Both the position numbers and the translations under genes were made by a program. A stretch of 64,000 nucleotides of DNA, from the NCBI RefSeq assembly GCF_021130785.1, contig NC_060213.1, positions 63,588,001-63,652,000 on the forward strand. The letters run 5' to 3'. The notes beneath the pieces were generated by a model that was not told the origin of the DNA, did no database searches, and saw only the letters and a program-made list of their open reading frames with translations. The DNA comes from Homalodisca vitripennis (taxonomy: Eukaryota > Arthropoda > Insecta > Hemiptera > Cicadellidae). Below are positions 48,200 to 58,911 of this stretch, one piece after another; positions within the stretch are counted from its first letter, which is position 1, and each line of letters starts with the position of its first letter.

Positions 48200-48960
48200 C
48201 ACCTTTCTGAAGATCGTACACCATATCTGTGTCCGCCCATCTTTATCAACGAGCCTTCCCTTAGCAGCATTATTATACTACTAACCCTTATTTTTTCCTC
48301 CAAGACGAATCCTTCTGCCTGGTTTATATCTTCAAGTTGAACCCACATTGGGTACATAAAAAACTGATGTATCACTTAAATCTGGGTAACTTTATGGATA
48401 TCCAGGAGTAGCACATCACTAACCGCAAATTTCGAGATTATGGGGCGCAAAGGTAATTCGAAAGGTCTAGTCTACTACGGGAGATGAGTTCGAGTTGTTC
48501 CCTAGGAGTCTAAGGTTCTTGCCAACTTGCCAGCATTGAAATAAGGGTGTGCCACCCTCTACCTGTTTTATTGGAGAAGCTGGTTCAGATCTGGATTCTC
48601 CTTCTTCCGAGGGGACATGACTTAGCGCCTTAAACCTTTCCTTGTGAATCTCGACAGGAGGCGGCATCACTCCCAATCTTACCCATCCAAAATATCCTGT
48701 CACTCCGGAAGCAGCGCAAAGGTCCTTATACGACTAGATGCAAGTTTCTATGCTTCTTGTCCTAATATAACCAAAAAAAAACCAATTTTGGGTCGACAAA
48801 GGTTGTTAAGTTCAGGGGCCACGTCTTTTAAATATATTGTAAATTTTCCTGATTTAAAAATTGTGCCACCTTCAAAATGTACAAGTGAGTACTGTTTCAG
48901 CATTAGGCCTAGTATCGTTTTCAATAAAGTTTCTCCTATGCTTTTTTAGATGGCAATTTT
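48200..48960 (-). pseudogene. Coding-like relic, possibly LINE ORF1 zinc-knuckle region
   Basis: GC-richer than its surroundings with long minus-strand frames. About 60 codons are open at 48940-48755 (including SLVHFEGGTIFKSGKF and PELNNLCRPKIG). Another frame then reads PLRCFRSDRIFWMGKIG and DAASC, resembling a decayed CCHC knuckle of a Jockey/R1-type LINE ORF1, where P-L-R-C-F-x-C is characteristic; here two ligand positions are mutated. A third frame is open at 48703-48467. Several stops and frame changes mean it is dead if it was coding. The assignment is weak; a decayed host exon is an alternative. Confidence 0.3.
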
Positions 48961-50044
48961 TCAACAATGTATTGCTCACTATTACTGACAGTTGCTCTAA
49001 GAATCAATCATGCTTTTTAGAGTTTTAACCTACTAAGCTGAGTGTTTTATACGTGTTACCAAGCGTGATTGAACAAACCACAGTAAACATACTCTGAGGA
49101 TTAAGGTCTTGTAATGTTTGTAATGTTGTACATTGAGTCTTGTAATGCTGATAACGATCCCAAGAGGGCGTGATTGCTGTGTGGATCGATCGGCTTAGTG
49201 TGTGAGGATACCATTCACTGTGTGAGTCACTCTGAGCATTGTCAACGCATTAGGCTTAGACGCAAGACAACAGCTCTAAACAACAGATAGGAACCTGTGG
49301 AAATTTGATTTGTGTCTGTTACCTAATTAAATTATCGATAAGGTAAGTATTTCTGAATTCTTTTAAATTTAAAATTTGCTTCGTTTCAAATTATTTCAAT
49401 GAGTTAAGCATAGATTTAAAATTGGCTTTGCTCCTTAATACGAAATTAATTTACTTATATGATTTTTGCAAATTACAGTGTTTTGAAGGCCACATAGCAT
49501 TTAGATACAGATAAACAGAGAGTTTTTTTGTGCTGCAGGAACAGGATGTGATAAGGTGTGACGTAAACAGGATGTGCTGCTCCGCGCACTAGGGCAAGGC
49601 CAGTATTTTATCTCTATGTACTTATGTAATAGAGTTACGTTTTATATTTTTTCAAAAACAAGATTCATAATATCTGTGTTTTTTCAACTTATTAAAAAAT
49701 GTAGACACTGTTTACATGATTATTATTTCAAAGCTAAATGTTACACTGATGACGTGGCTTCGTCAAGTTTTATCGTATAAATTTAGGAAACCGATGATTA
49801 AGGTTTTACCAAAGGAGATAGCCAACTACCCTGACTGTCTCCGATGACCGAATTTTAATTGCTGCTCATTATAAAACTTACGTGAAATTACTTAGCAACA
49901 ATCTGTAAAAATATTAAAATTATTTCATTCACCTATTATTTATTTTGTACCATAGTCCTAATCATATTTAAAATTTTTTAATTAAAACCATTTTATCCTG
50001 CCGAATAGAGAATAATAGTATTTATTTTATCGAAGATTAGTATG
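48961..50044. other. Unassigned sequence
   Basis: 49140-49342 is GC-richer and ends in ATAAG followed by GTAAGTAT (49343), a good splice-donor consensus; there is no open frame to support a coding exon. The rest is AT-rich. Confidence 0.35.
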
Positions 50045-50290
50045 AGTTGTTAACACGTTACGACGACGTGTGCTCCATCTTGTACACGTGACCTTTCACA
50101 ACTGCCGTCGTGTACCCGGTCGGGTACACACCGGGCTCATATAAAGCGCGTCGTGCGCCCGATGTGGTACACGTTGATACGCATTTCCTTATTGCGTTTT
50201 TATTGCTAACCTGTTTTGGTGGTTTGTTAAAATTGATCCCGCACTGATTACCTCACACTACCGTGTACTCCGTTGGAGGTTTTTAAGGTG
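50045..50290 (+). other. GC-rich island with GTACACG repeats and hairpin
   Basis: After TTAACACGTTACGACGACG (50050) come repeated GTACAC/GTACCC words, a hairpin with arms GTGTACCCG (50110-50118) and CGGGTACAC (50121-50129), then CATATAAAG (TATA-like, 50138). A TTAA target followed by CACGTT and subterminal GTACAC repeats would fit one end of a piggyBac-like transposon with its promoter. No opposite end or transposase is visible, so this is a suggestion only. Confidence 0.35.
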
Positions 50291-52023
50291 AATTAATTTT
50301 TAGGTATCCTGTCAGGTTCCTGGAAAATATTGGAAAAACAAATTGAAATATTTGTTTGGGAAAAATGCGAAGCTTCCATTTTTTTCTCATTATATTTAGA
50401 CGTTTAACTAAAAAGAACTATTACGTACAGTCGTCCTGGAGTTGTTAATATAACATTTATTTCCAGACCTACATAATAATATGCTTAAGTCTAGTGTAGG
50501 TTAGTCAAGGACAATTGTCGGAGTAGTTGCGACTGCTTGAATTAAAGCTGTTCGTTAATCTAAACGTGACGGAGTGTCCCTGCTCGCGTTGACTGGAAGA
50601 GTAAAAAAAGTAGCTTCTTCCCAGGTGACATGAGCAAAATAAAGATCTGTATTTTGTGTACAGTCGTATAATAATAAAGGATTTCTAATATAACTCGTAT
50701 AATACAGCCAAACGATAATCATAATAGTAACAATAACACCTGAAGTACAAGAGCACCATAAGAGACAGCTATATTTGCTTACTGTGTTAAAAACATATTA
50801 GGTCTACAGATTGATAAAATACCCGTTTAATACCTCATACAGTGTGAAAATAATTAGTGCATTATAAATAAAAATACTACACAAACGCAAGTTCACAAAA
50901 TTTTAATGAATTGTGAGATTAAAATTATTAATAAGTTATACATGCAATGCAGTTAAACTGACTCTGACAACGTATTTAGTGATAAGACTCAAGCCAACTC
51001 ATTATTTGACATTGAAATGCCCTGGAGATAATGAGTCGCTGAACATCTATGACTAGCTGTGGCCACCGCTCTGTAGCCTCCTTTATTAAATTTGTGTTCT
51101 GTCGTCCTGTGAATACTTTTATTTGTCTATGTGTAATTTTGACCTGTAATGTGTATTTTATATTTTAATCCAAAAATGAAACTCTAATGAGCGGATACAT
51201 GAAGACGTCATAGTGTTTACGAAACGCGTCGTAATTTCTCAAGACTAAGGAACGTCAGAAGGTAAATTACGAGCGACGGTCTTGATAAAACACCTGTGAA
51301 TGTCGTATTGGTATACATTGTCATTTGATCGCCAATCAGTTAATTTTTTCCTGACTATAAAATCTAATGAGCATCAGATTCTGACTTTTGGGCCGCAAAA
51401 CGAGAGCAACTTGCATAAAATCAAAAGTACAAGGACTTTACAACTCGTATTCTAACAAGGCCGCTAATCATCACTTAGGAAATACTATTAATTCCCTAAC
51501 CACAGGCGATTAGCTACAAGAACTAGGTGCAACTAAACGGAAACGTGAATTTCATGTTAGATTAATTAATAAAATTAAATATTCTAGCACAAATTATGGT
51601 ATAAAAGTCAATTGTTCATTGTAACTTATTATAAGTTTGAAATAGAGGTTTCCAACCTTAATTTACTTTAAAACGCATTCTGTAAAATATATAATTCTTG
51701 AAACTAAGCCATTTCAATGCAAATACAAAGCGAAAGAGGTGAACTAGAAAGTTTAAATGCCTTTGCCAGCTCTTCGATGGGAGGTATTGAGCTTTGGTGC
51801 ATTGAGGAGATTCTTTCTCTAACTGAACTTGGAATCTTGCTCTCAGTTCTTTAAAGTGTTTTCGTTTTGTACAACCATCTACATAAATTATTTGATACTA
51901 CTTCAGCATACTACGTTTTTGATTATATGAAAATTGGGTTTTTAAAGTACCAATAATAAAATTATCAATAACAATTTTATACTTTCATGAAAACCCTATA
52001 ACCTTACGTAAAAGAATCGTACT

Positions 52024-52024
<1 letters not shown>
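50291..52024. other. Unassigned sequence
   Basis: No gene seen. A short motif at 51198-51235 (see findings) resembles the termini of Penelope-like elements. Confidence 0.4.

Positions 52025-52067
<43 letters not shown>
52025..52067. repeat. (AT)n microsatellite
   Basis: About 42 bp of uninterrupted AT repeats, next to the 82-bp direct repeat. Confidence 0.93.
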
Positions 52068-52070
<3 letters not shown>

Positions 52071-52084
52071 TAAATTCATATATA

Positions 52085-52166
52085 TTCATTAAATTTGGAT
52101 AAGTGCCAATAGTCTAATTTAATTTCAATAAACATTGAATCGCAAAAAGTACTTGCTCCGCCGGGA
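52085..52166 (+). repeat. 82-bp direct repeat, left copy
   Basis: Identical to 52345-52426 except two substitutions. It starts TTCATTAAATTTG and runs to CCGCCGGGA, the latter being inside the T arm of the tRNA-like sequence. This copy continues into the complete tRNA-like sequence. Confidence 0.95.
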
Positions 52167-52223
52167 CTCGAACCCGGATCTCTTATTTGCCGGGTGAATG
52201 TGCTACCATTACACCACAGAGCC
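52154..52223 (-). tRNA. tRNA-like sequence (likely pseudogene or SINE head)
   Basis: On the minus strand the T arm is perfect (CCGGG, loop TTCGAGT, CCCGG), the D arm is good (GTGT, loop AATGGTA, GCAC) and bases 8-9 are T-G as expected. The acceptor pairs at six of seven positions (GGCTCTG with CGGAGCA). The anticodon stem is broken (TTCAC against ATAAG, at least two mismatches), and base 33 is C rather than T; GGC would be the nominal anticodon (Ala). With these defects it is unlikely to be a working tRNA. The T arm and the following GATCTCT (plus strand) match the tRNA-like head at 1337-1412, so they may be related SINE heads. Confidence 0.55.
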
Positions 52224-52344
52224 CTCACATTTTAAGTTTCAATTATTTTGTATTTGGTCGTTTCTTTCACATACGTGTTTAAATAACCAAACTAACATAT
52301 TATGATCGAAAGACCAAATACCTGTCAAATGATTTCTATTTACG

Positions 52345-52426
52345 TTCATTAAATTTGTATAAGTGGCAATAGTCTAATTTAATTTCAATAAACATTGAAT
52401 CGCAAAAAGTACTTGCTCCGCCGGGA
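52345..52426 (+). repeat. 82-bp direct repeat, right copy
   Basis: Second copy, 260 bp after the first; it stops abruptly inside the tRNA T-arm sequence (CCGCCGGGA, then unrelated sequence). Between the copies, TATTTGGTC (52251) and GACCAAATA (52312) form an inverted pair. Confidence 0.95.
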
Positions 52427-52912
52427 GACTTCTATGACGCTTTTTATAAGCCCCACAATGCATGAATGTAATAGTTATTGCGTAAAAAAGTAGTTAAGAT
52501 AAGCTTTATAACACTATGAAAAGTTGATAGATTTTATACTTTTAATGTAAAAAATTATGGCGTTTAAATATTTTCCAACACACTTTATATATATAACGGA
52601 CAACAAAAGACTACATGGCCCAGAGAGAAACTCCATTGCACATGATAATATACAAAAACCGCAGTAATACAAACTTAAAATTAAATCCAATCCTATTTTG
52701 GCCCATACAATGAAGCATAACAAAAAAAAACTCAATAAATGCTTTTCTATAAAAGGCATTAACAAAATTAAAAATGCACATAATTTTAAATTAAACCATC
52801 AACATAAAAAGTTTTTAGTGATTTTTTCTTTGTATAAAGCAAAATTATTTACTCTTTGTACATTCAAAATTAGTTTCATTAACATTATGTTTGTTTGTAG
52901 TATTCATACAAC

Positions 52913-53023
52913 TTTTTTCTCTCTTGATAAAGTCTATATATATATATAACTAGGAAAAAAGTACAAATTAAATATAAAACTTGATATATTTCGTCTATTT
53001 AGACTTTTTCAAGAGAGAAAAAA
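52913..53023. repeat. Inverted repeat with 24-bp arms
   Basis: TTTTTTCTCTCTTGATAAAG plus TCTA (52913-52936) pairs with 53000-53023 with one mismatch, around a 63-bp loop. On the minus strand the right arm continues as GTCTA, AA, TAGAC, GAAATATATC, giving a small hairpin followed by GAAA. This layout recalls the terminal motif in the Penelope-like element at 57.5-59.0 kb. Confidence 0.8.
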
Positions 53024-53432
53024 AACTTTCTGAGAATATATATATATATAATGAAATTAATACTGTTTAGATAGTAAAATGGTTGTCTATCAAATAGAGC
53101 GATGTGGTTATAGATGTTGGTGAGTAAACCTCTGTGGCATACTTCCGTGAGAAGCCTCTTGAATATCACATGCTTCTGAGTAGGTTTGCGGGTGCAGTCT
53201 AATTCCTGTGTTCGTATTTGAATACAAATTAAAATCACTTTGTTTACTGATTTAAAATCATTGATTATAAATAATTGATTATAAATCATATGATTATTTA
53301 CATAAGTAAATAAATATAATTATGTGAGTTTGAAAACGTATTTTACAGAATAAAAGCAGAAATAAGCAAACCAAATAAGTGTGTTCTATTGACAGTATGG
53401 TTATCTTACACCATTCTTCCTTATAAATACTT

Positions 53433-53435
<3 letters not shown>

Positions 53436-53487
<52 letters not shown>

Positions 53488-53489
53488 AT
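53436..53489. repeat. (AT)n microsatellite
   Basis: About 54 bp of AT repeats with one phase slip (ATTAT). Confidence 0.93.
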
Positions 53490-53691
53490 TCTGAAATTTT
53501 TAATATATCTCACATCAATAATTTAAAAGTTTTTATATCTATTATTATGTATTGCATTAAACCAAATGTTTTATTTATTACCAATAAACTAAATGAAATT
53601 TAATATTAATATTAACTAACATTATTTTCTCTTAATCAAATTGAAATTTTGAATTAAAAAACCTATTTAGATTTACAAAGAAACCACTCTA

Positions 53692-53800
53692 AAAGCCTGA
53701 GGTTACGTAAGTCGTTTAACAAGCCCAGTCATTTAAAATAGAAACTTCCCAGAGGTGAAACGCCGAAATGACTAACAAAGTTTCTTTCCGCCGTCCAAAA
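53692..53800 (+). repeat. Third, short copy of the 1.3-kb repeat
   Basis: AAGCCTGAGGTTACGTAAGT, TTAACAAGCCCAGTCA, then ACAAAGTTTCTTTCC correspond to the right end of copies at 21880-22000 and 39410-39500. Only this end is convincing. Confidence 0.5.
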
Positions 53801-54188
53801 GCACTTTTTTGTTATGTGTTCACTTTTATGATTACTTTAATTATACATAACTTAAAATAAGCTCTTACTGTAAGAGCGTCAAGTTTATTTATTCACTGAA
53901 TACAAAACAATTATTGGAAAAAAATATTTTTTAGTAGTCGATTGAGATTAGATCACTCCATAATGAATTACGGCCATTGAAAGAATATTTATGAAATTTT
54001 CTAATCAGGCTCAATATCGGTTGAAGATAAAAGTGTGAATTAAAATGACATAAGTTTACAGCTTCAGGTGGCATCTTATTTATTAATTAATGATTTAAGG
54101 AAATTATTGTTAGTCATACATTATAATTTAGGAACATTATATGTTTTAAGTAAATCTCCTCCTAAGAAATGACATATTGTTTATGGAA

Positions 54189-54780
54189 AAACTGAGCCGG
54201 GGCTCAGTTTGGATAATTTTGTCTATTATTTTTCCTACCTTGGCCACTTTTGTCAGTCGTTTGTGGGGGGGAGTGATTCCGTCACCGTATTGATTATTTT
54301 CTGCATGGATGGACTGATTGGTCGAGGTCAGGTGGTTGACCTTGACTGATTACCGACCAGCTGATTACCGGCAGCGGCTACTGATCGGAGTGGTCGGACA
54401 CGTTCGGCAGAGGCGACGTGAATCTCGTGCTGTCTACTGGTCGTCCTGATGCCCATGGCTGGCTAGTTCTCCGACTTTCGGTAGGGTCTCCGTGAGTGCC
54501 GTCAACATGACTGGTGCGGCGAGTCTGCCCTTATGGAAACAGCACTGTTAAACCCAAAATTGAATGCCCGCGCCCTGCCAGCGCTACTGTACCGTCATCC
54601 AACTGGACTGTCTGTACTTCATTTCGTCTTGAACAAGGTTGGAGCTAAAAAATTTTTTTCTTCTTCTTTTACTGGACTTGAGAGGATTGGGTTTTATGGA
54701 GCGCTGCCAGATATTATATCTGGAGGAGGGCCAGTGTTAAGATTACCTAGTATTTATTTAGTTTAGTGACATGATCTGAA
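54189..54780. other. GC-rich island with hairpins, possible LTR-type sequence
   Basis: Starts with a hairpin AAACTGAGCC/GGCTCAGTTT (54189-54198, 54201-54210). GC content is clearly above the window average to 54520. Further on, CCAGATA/TATCTGG forms a 7-bp hairpin, followed by GGAGGAGGGCC and TGTTAAG, then GAAGGGGAGG at 54779. Purine runs next to TGTTA recall a polypurine tract at an LTR start, but I found no paired LTR, primer site or pol sequence. A 77-codon frame at 54533-54766 has no known domain. Confidence 0.3.
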
Positions 54781-57537
54781 GGGGAGGATTTCATCTTTAA
54801 TTGCTACATGCCGTACCTGAAATTATGTTATTTATATATCAAATTTCTATTTATTATGTTATTGCCAATATTGGAATTCTATTTATTTTTGTTATTTCGT
54901 TTTTAAGGTCCTCGGTGCACCGTGGTGCTGCAGTTTAAATATTATTTTTAATTCGTTGGCAAGGGGATTTATTTTATTGTATTTTTGCGTAAAAATGTTT
55001 GCCAGCTAATTAATTATATTATGTACTGGAAATTTTGTCTCTCTTTGTCTCTCTTCCGACTAGTGGCATGTGGTTGTTTTTTTTATGCTTTGCTCCGAGT
55101 TTGGGAGGGGCGCGCTTCCGAGACCTCCTGTTGCGGTTGAGGAGACTTCCGGTGAAGTCTAGTTTCGCTAATTCGGGACAAAACATGTTATTCTTTTCAG
55201 TTATCTTTTATGTACAACCAGTAAAACCCGTGTATTCAACTGTTCTTCTTTGGACTTTAGTATTTTATTATCCAAAATATAGTTTCAAATTCCTACTAGT
55301 AACTATTCCAACCAAAAACCGGCTACACCAACTTAAACAGCACATATTTTTTTTTCTAATGTAATCGTAAAGAGACAAAAAATATGTAATAAATTCTCAG
55401 CCAGCGTCACTGTACTTTTACAGAATACACTTGTTTCACAACAATATTTCAACTAACAACGTCTCTCAGATTAGCTTTTGGGCATTGAATTAAACATACT
55501 TCCTGCTACCAATGTTTAAGAGTTTCCACAAATCCTATTTTACTAAGCTTTGTTTTCAGATTCTGGGGATCTCTTTCTTTACGAAACCTTTTACATGTAA
55601 CTTTAGATCCTTGTTGTTAAAAGCATTGTACTGAGCTTGCTTAGCTGAGGCTGGTGAAACAACTAAGCTTTACACGAAAAAACTTGTATTTTTAAAGCTG
55701 TAAGCACTTAGGTTTCCAGGATTATTTCTTTTGGGAGTTCTGTCGAAATATCACAATTGGCTTATATATTGTTATCGATTTTGTCATTTGCGTAATTTGA
55801 AATATTATACTACTTCTCTTGAAGAAACAGCACATTTTAAACCCTATTCCCTACTATTCATACTTTTGGGCTTGCGTATTATTTTCAGAAACAGTTTTGA
55901 GAGTCAGAGTCGACTGACTGTAAAGGGATTTAATAAGTTCCATAATGGGACAGAATTGAAACTTCAGTTTCCGAGATGGCAATCACGAAACTAATTAAAT
56001 AGGCAATCACAGTAAAAAATCACAGCTTGAAGAAGTAACAAAAGATTACAAAAAACGATTTTAAGATATTGAAGATTAAAACTTAAAACCAGTACTTTGA
56101 TTAAGTTTTACTTTTGACAATGGAAGGATTTTAAATTAAATGGAATTTTTCACTAACATAATATTGACTTCTTGTATTAATAAACTATGACAAATGTCTT
56201 AAAACTCCTATTCCCTTTAAAAAATATTTTATTTTTTATTCAATTAACATATTAAACAATATAATTTCTTAATGGGTTATGCACATGCAAATATATCATA
56301 ATCTCATGAACTGGTATTTTATGAGCTACAAGAAAATATCAGTCACCTGCAACAAAATGATCAATAACGGTTAGTAAATTTAGCCCATTTGTAAATTAAT
56401 ACTGGAACAATAAAATTTACATAATAACAACAAAGAAATCTAACAAAATCTATGCGAGTTAATTTCTTATCATTGATGAAAAATTAATTAGAATACTGAC
56501 ACTAATTCCGCCAGTTAATTCCGCTTCACTATAATTACCACTGAGGTTGATTATATACGACACAAACATAATTATCTAGAAACTGCCAAGGGATTATAGA
56601 ATGGTATAAAAATAAGGGTACAAGTTAGATACAAGTAAAAAAATTCTATAGGTTTTCTCTATATTGTAAAATTGGGTTTGGTGCTTATGAATGAAAAATA
56701 AAATTTCGCAAAATGCGAATGATCCCATGTGTTCTATATTTCACTTAAAACTAGACTTATATTACGCACACTTACATATACGTACATTACAATATTACAA
56801 ATATAATTTCCATTTCACAAAAATATAGAGTACCCTTTTTAGAGTAAAGAGTAACCCAACGTCTGAGTCCACTTAGGGCTTTGTTTGGTGACCATAAAGC
56901 GGCAATTGAGCGAAAATATGCCACTATGGAATGTACAAACAATGCTTTCACCATTGATAACCAACAACAAATACCAGCTCAAAAGTTCAGTGCTGCAAAG
57001 TGCTGCAGGGGTATTCCAGTATTTCCAAATATAAACATTTGTTGTGACATAAATCAAATTCAAAATTCACATGTTTCATACTTACATATGGCTCAATGCA
57101 TCCGCATCGTGTATTATTCCTCTGTTCCTCTTTGTAGTATACTCGTATCAATCGTATAGTACAAATTGTTTTTAAACAACGTACCTAATCATCATTTGGT
57201 CATTGATGAAAATGTGGGTCTGATATAATTTGGTAATTAGAAAAGAATCTATAACACTGCTAGGTGGTTGCTTCTTATAGTATAGTTTTCATCGCTACAA
57301 ATATTACGATAGGTAAGATTGCTTACAACAATGGGTTAAACCTGACAGGGTGGGAAATAATTGTATAGGGATCGATAAGAATGTGTACAGTATAAGAACA
57401 CGTGTTTTTTTTCCTTGTAACTAATAGAAGAATTTCCTTACAAAAGAAATAAATCGAAACCGCAATAATTTGGGTAATAATCGAAATGGGAGTTTATTGG
57501 AAGAGTTAACAAAAATAGAAATTATAATATTTTAATA
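54781..57537. other. Unassigned sequence
   Basis: 55090-55190 is GC-richer (GGGAGGGGCGCGCTTCCGAG). Otherwise AT-rich without recognisable features. Confidence 0.4.
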
Positions 57538-57690
57538 ACATAATATTAATAAACTTTTATCACTTTTAAACATTTATTTTACGTACGATGTACATTTCGG
57601 AATCATTGGTTCCATCTTCAGGTACAAATAAGGTTAAGTTAAAATAAATAATTAAAATTAATTTGTCATGTGTTTTTTACTACCTTGGTG
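57538..57690 (+). repeat. PLE inverted arm, left
   Basis: 153 bp, beginning ACATAATATTAATAAAC and ending TACTACCTTGGTG. Nearly identical to the reverse complement of 58884-59035; it has GG where the other has GA (near 57608) and one extra A near 57651. Confidence 0.96.
57574..57632 (-). ncRNA. Hammerhead-ribozyme-like motif, left arm
   Basis: Minus-strand copy of the motif in the right arm, on the same strand as the PLE coding sequence and at its 3' side. CTGAAGA, stem II strand GGAACC (one mismatch to GATTCC), GAAA and the hairpin TGTAC/GTACG are all present. The stem II mismatch may weaken it. Hammerheads are reported from PLE termini; activity here is unknown. Confidence 0.45.
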
Positions 57691-57726
57691 GCTAAATTTG
57701 TTGTATTTAATTTTATGTGAGATCAT

Positions 57727-57798
57727 TCATTGTATATTGTTTAAAAGTCTATCGAATAATAAATTTTTTGTTAGAAAATCTTTGTCATTTAATAATAT
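57727..57798 (-). pseudogene. C-terminal end of the PLE protein, cut off by LINE insertion
   Basis: Reads ILLNDKDFLTKNLLFDRLLN and ends NIQ-stop. It continues in the same frame from codon AAT-CAT at 58230 when the inserted LINE piece is skipped. Confidence 0.7.
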
Positions 57799-57800
57799 AT

Positions 57801-58228
57801 CGGCAAAAGACTGCTTGCCGATTCTAGCTCCGGATTCACCAGATGGCTGATGGGGCTGGGGAGGGATCGGGTTAAGCAAGTGATTGCCTTGATCACTGGA
57901 CACGGCCACTTCAGGAAACACCTAAACACTCTAGGTTTACGAAATGAGGACTCGGAGTGTAGACTCTGCAATAAGTCTGAAGAGACTGCAAAACACATAA
58001 TACTGGACTGTGAGAGACTGGGAGCAAGGAGAAGGGCTCTTTTCGGTGATAAACAACCAGGCGACGAACCAGATGCTAGTATCGGGGAAAAGCTTCTTAG
58101 CCTAATTAAGGGCACGAAGATAGGCTTACCCCTCTAACATCAAAGGGGCACACAATAAGCTCAGGTTGACGTGTGAGGATCTAGGAATCCACCCCAATAT
58201 CCCAAAGGAAAAAAAAAAAAAAAAAAAA
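57801..58228 (+). mobile_element. 5'-truncated LINE 3' end with poly(A) tail
   Basis: Plus-strand coding from about 57803 to the stop at 58135-58137. It reads GFTRWLMGLGRDRVKQV, IALITGHGHFRKHLNTLGL and a Cys-Cys-His-Cys zinc motif CRLCNKSEETAKHIILDC. This is the C-terminal end of an R1/Jockey-type LINE ORF2 (end of RNase H plus zinc-binding region). A 70-bp 3' UTR and 20 As (58209-58228) follow. Only the last 110 or so codons were copied, as expected of incomplete target-primed reverse transcription. The frame has no stop, so the insertion is recent. No clear target duplication; at most 2 bp (AT). Confidence 0.88.
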
Positions 58229-58911
58229 TGATTAATTTTGGCACTTTTGTAAATTTCAAAATGTTCTAAAGTAGATAATAAGCGAATTTTTTTGCTTGTG
58301 TGTAAAATTTCAAGATTGTTTTCGATGTTAGTGTATGTATGGCCGGTGTTGTTTAAATGGTCTGCATATTTTGAATTTGATGATGTTTTCAATGCTTTTA
58401 TGTGTTCATTAAATCTAATTTTGAATGATCGGCCGGTTTGTCCAATATAGTGGGATTGACAATCGTTGCAATTTAATTTGTATACTCCACTATTGTTGAA
58501 TTTTGAATTTTGATTTTGGTTTGTTGAATTGTTTTTGTTTTTGATTAAAAGTCCAAGGTTGTTCGATGTTTTGAATGCCAATTGATATCCTTGTTTATAA
58601 AATGATTTGTTAATTTTGTGATAATGTTTACCAAGGTAGTCTGATTGAATGTATTTGATATTTCTTTCTTCTTTCTTCTTATTTTCTTTCTTTTTGTAAT
58701 TCTTCAATAATATATCAATCTTGCTTGGTTTATATCCATTATTTTGGGCTATGTATGTAATAATGTTTAATTCTTTATAAAAATCTTCATTTGTCATTGG
58801 AATTTTGTGTAATCTGTCGATCATTGATTTGAATGCAGCCATTTTTTGGTGATATGGGTGATTCGATGAGGAAGGAATAACTACACCAAGGTAGTAAAAA
58901 ACACATGACAA
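58229..58911 (-). pseudogene. PLE protein: RT tail and GIY-YIG endonuclease, truncated
   Basis: Begins inside the right arm without a natural start. SSNHPYHQKMAAFKSMIDRL and NGYKPSKIDILLKN fit the end of the Penelope RT. A Lys-rich linker follows. The endonuclease has GVYKLNCNDCQSHYIGQTGR (G-V-Y ... Y-I-G), then FKIRFNEHIKAL (catalytic Arg region), then YADHLNNTGH and LSTLEHFEIYKS (catalytic Glu region). The Cys pair in LNCNDC is the zinc-like pair of PLE endonucleases. No RT catalytic motifs remain, so it cannot move by itself. The reading past 58229 into a run of Phe codons is the antisense of the inserted poly(A) tail and not part of the protein. Confidence 0.85.

Noticed and set aside
57789..58115. 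108-codon minus-strand frame
   Set aside because: Antisense shadow of the inserted LINE 3' end.
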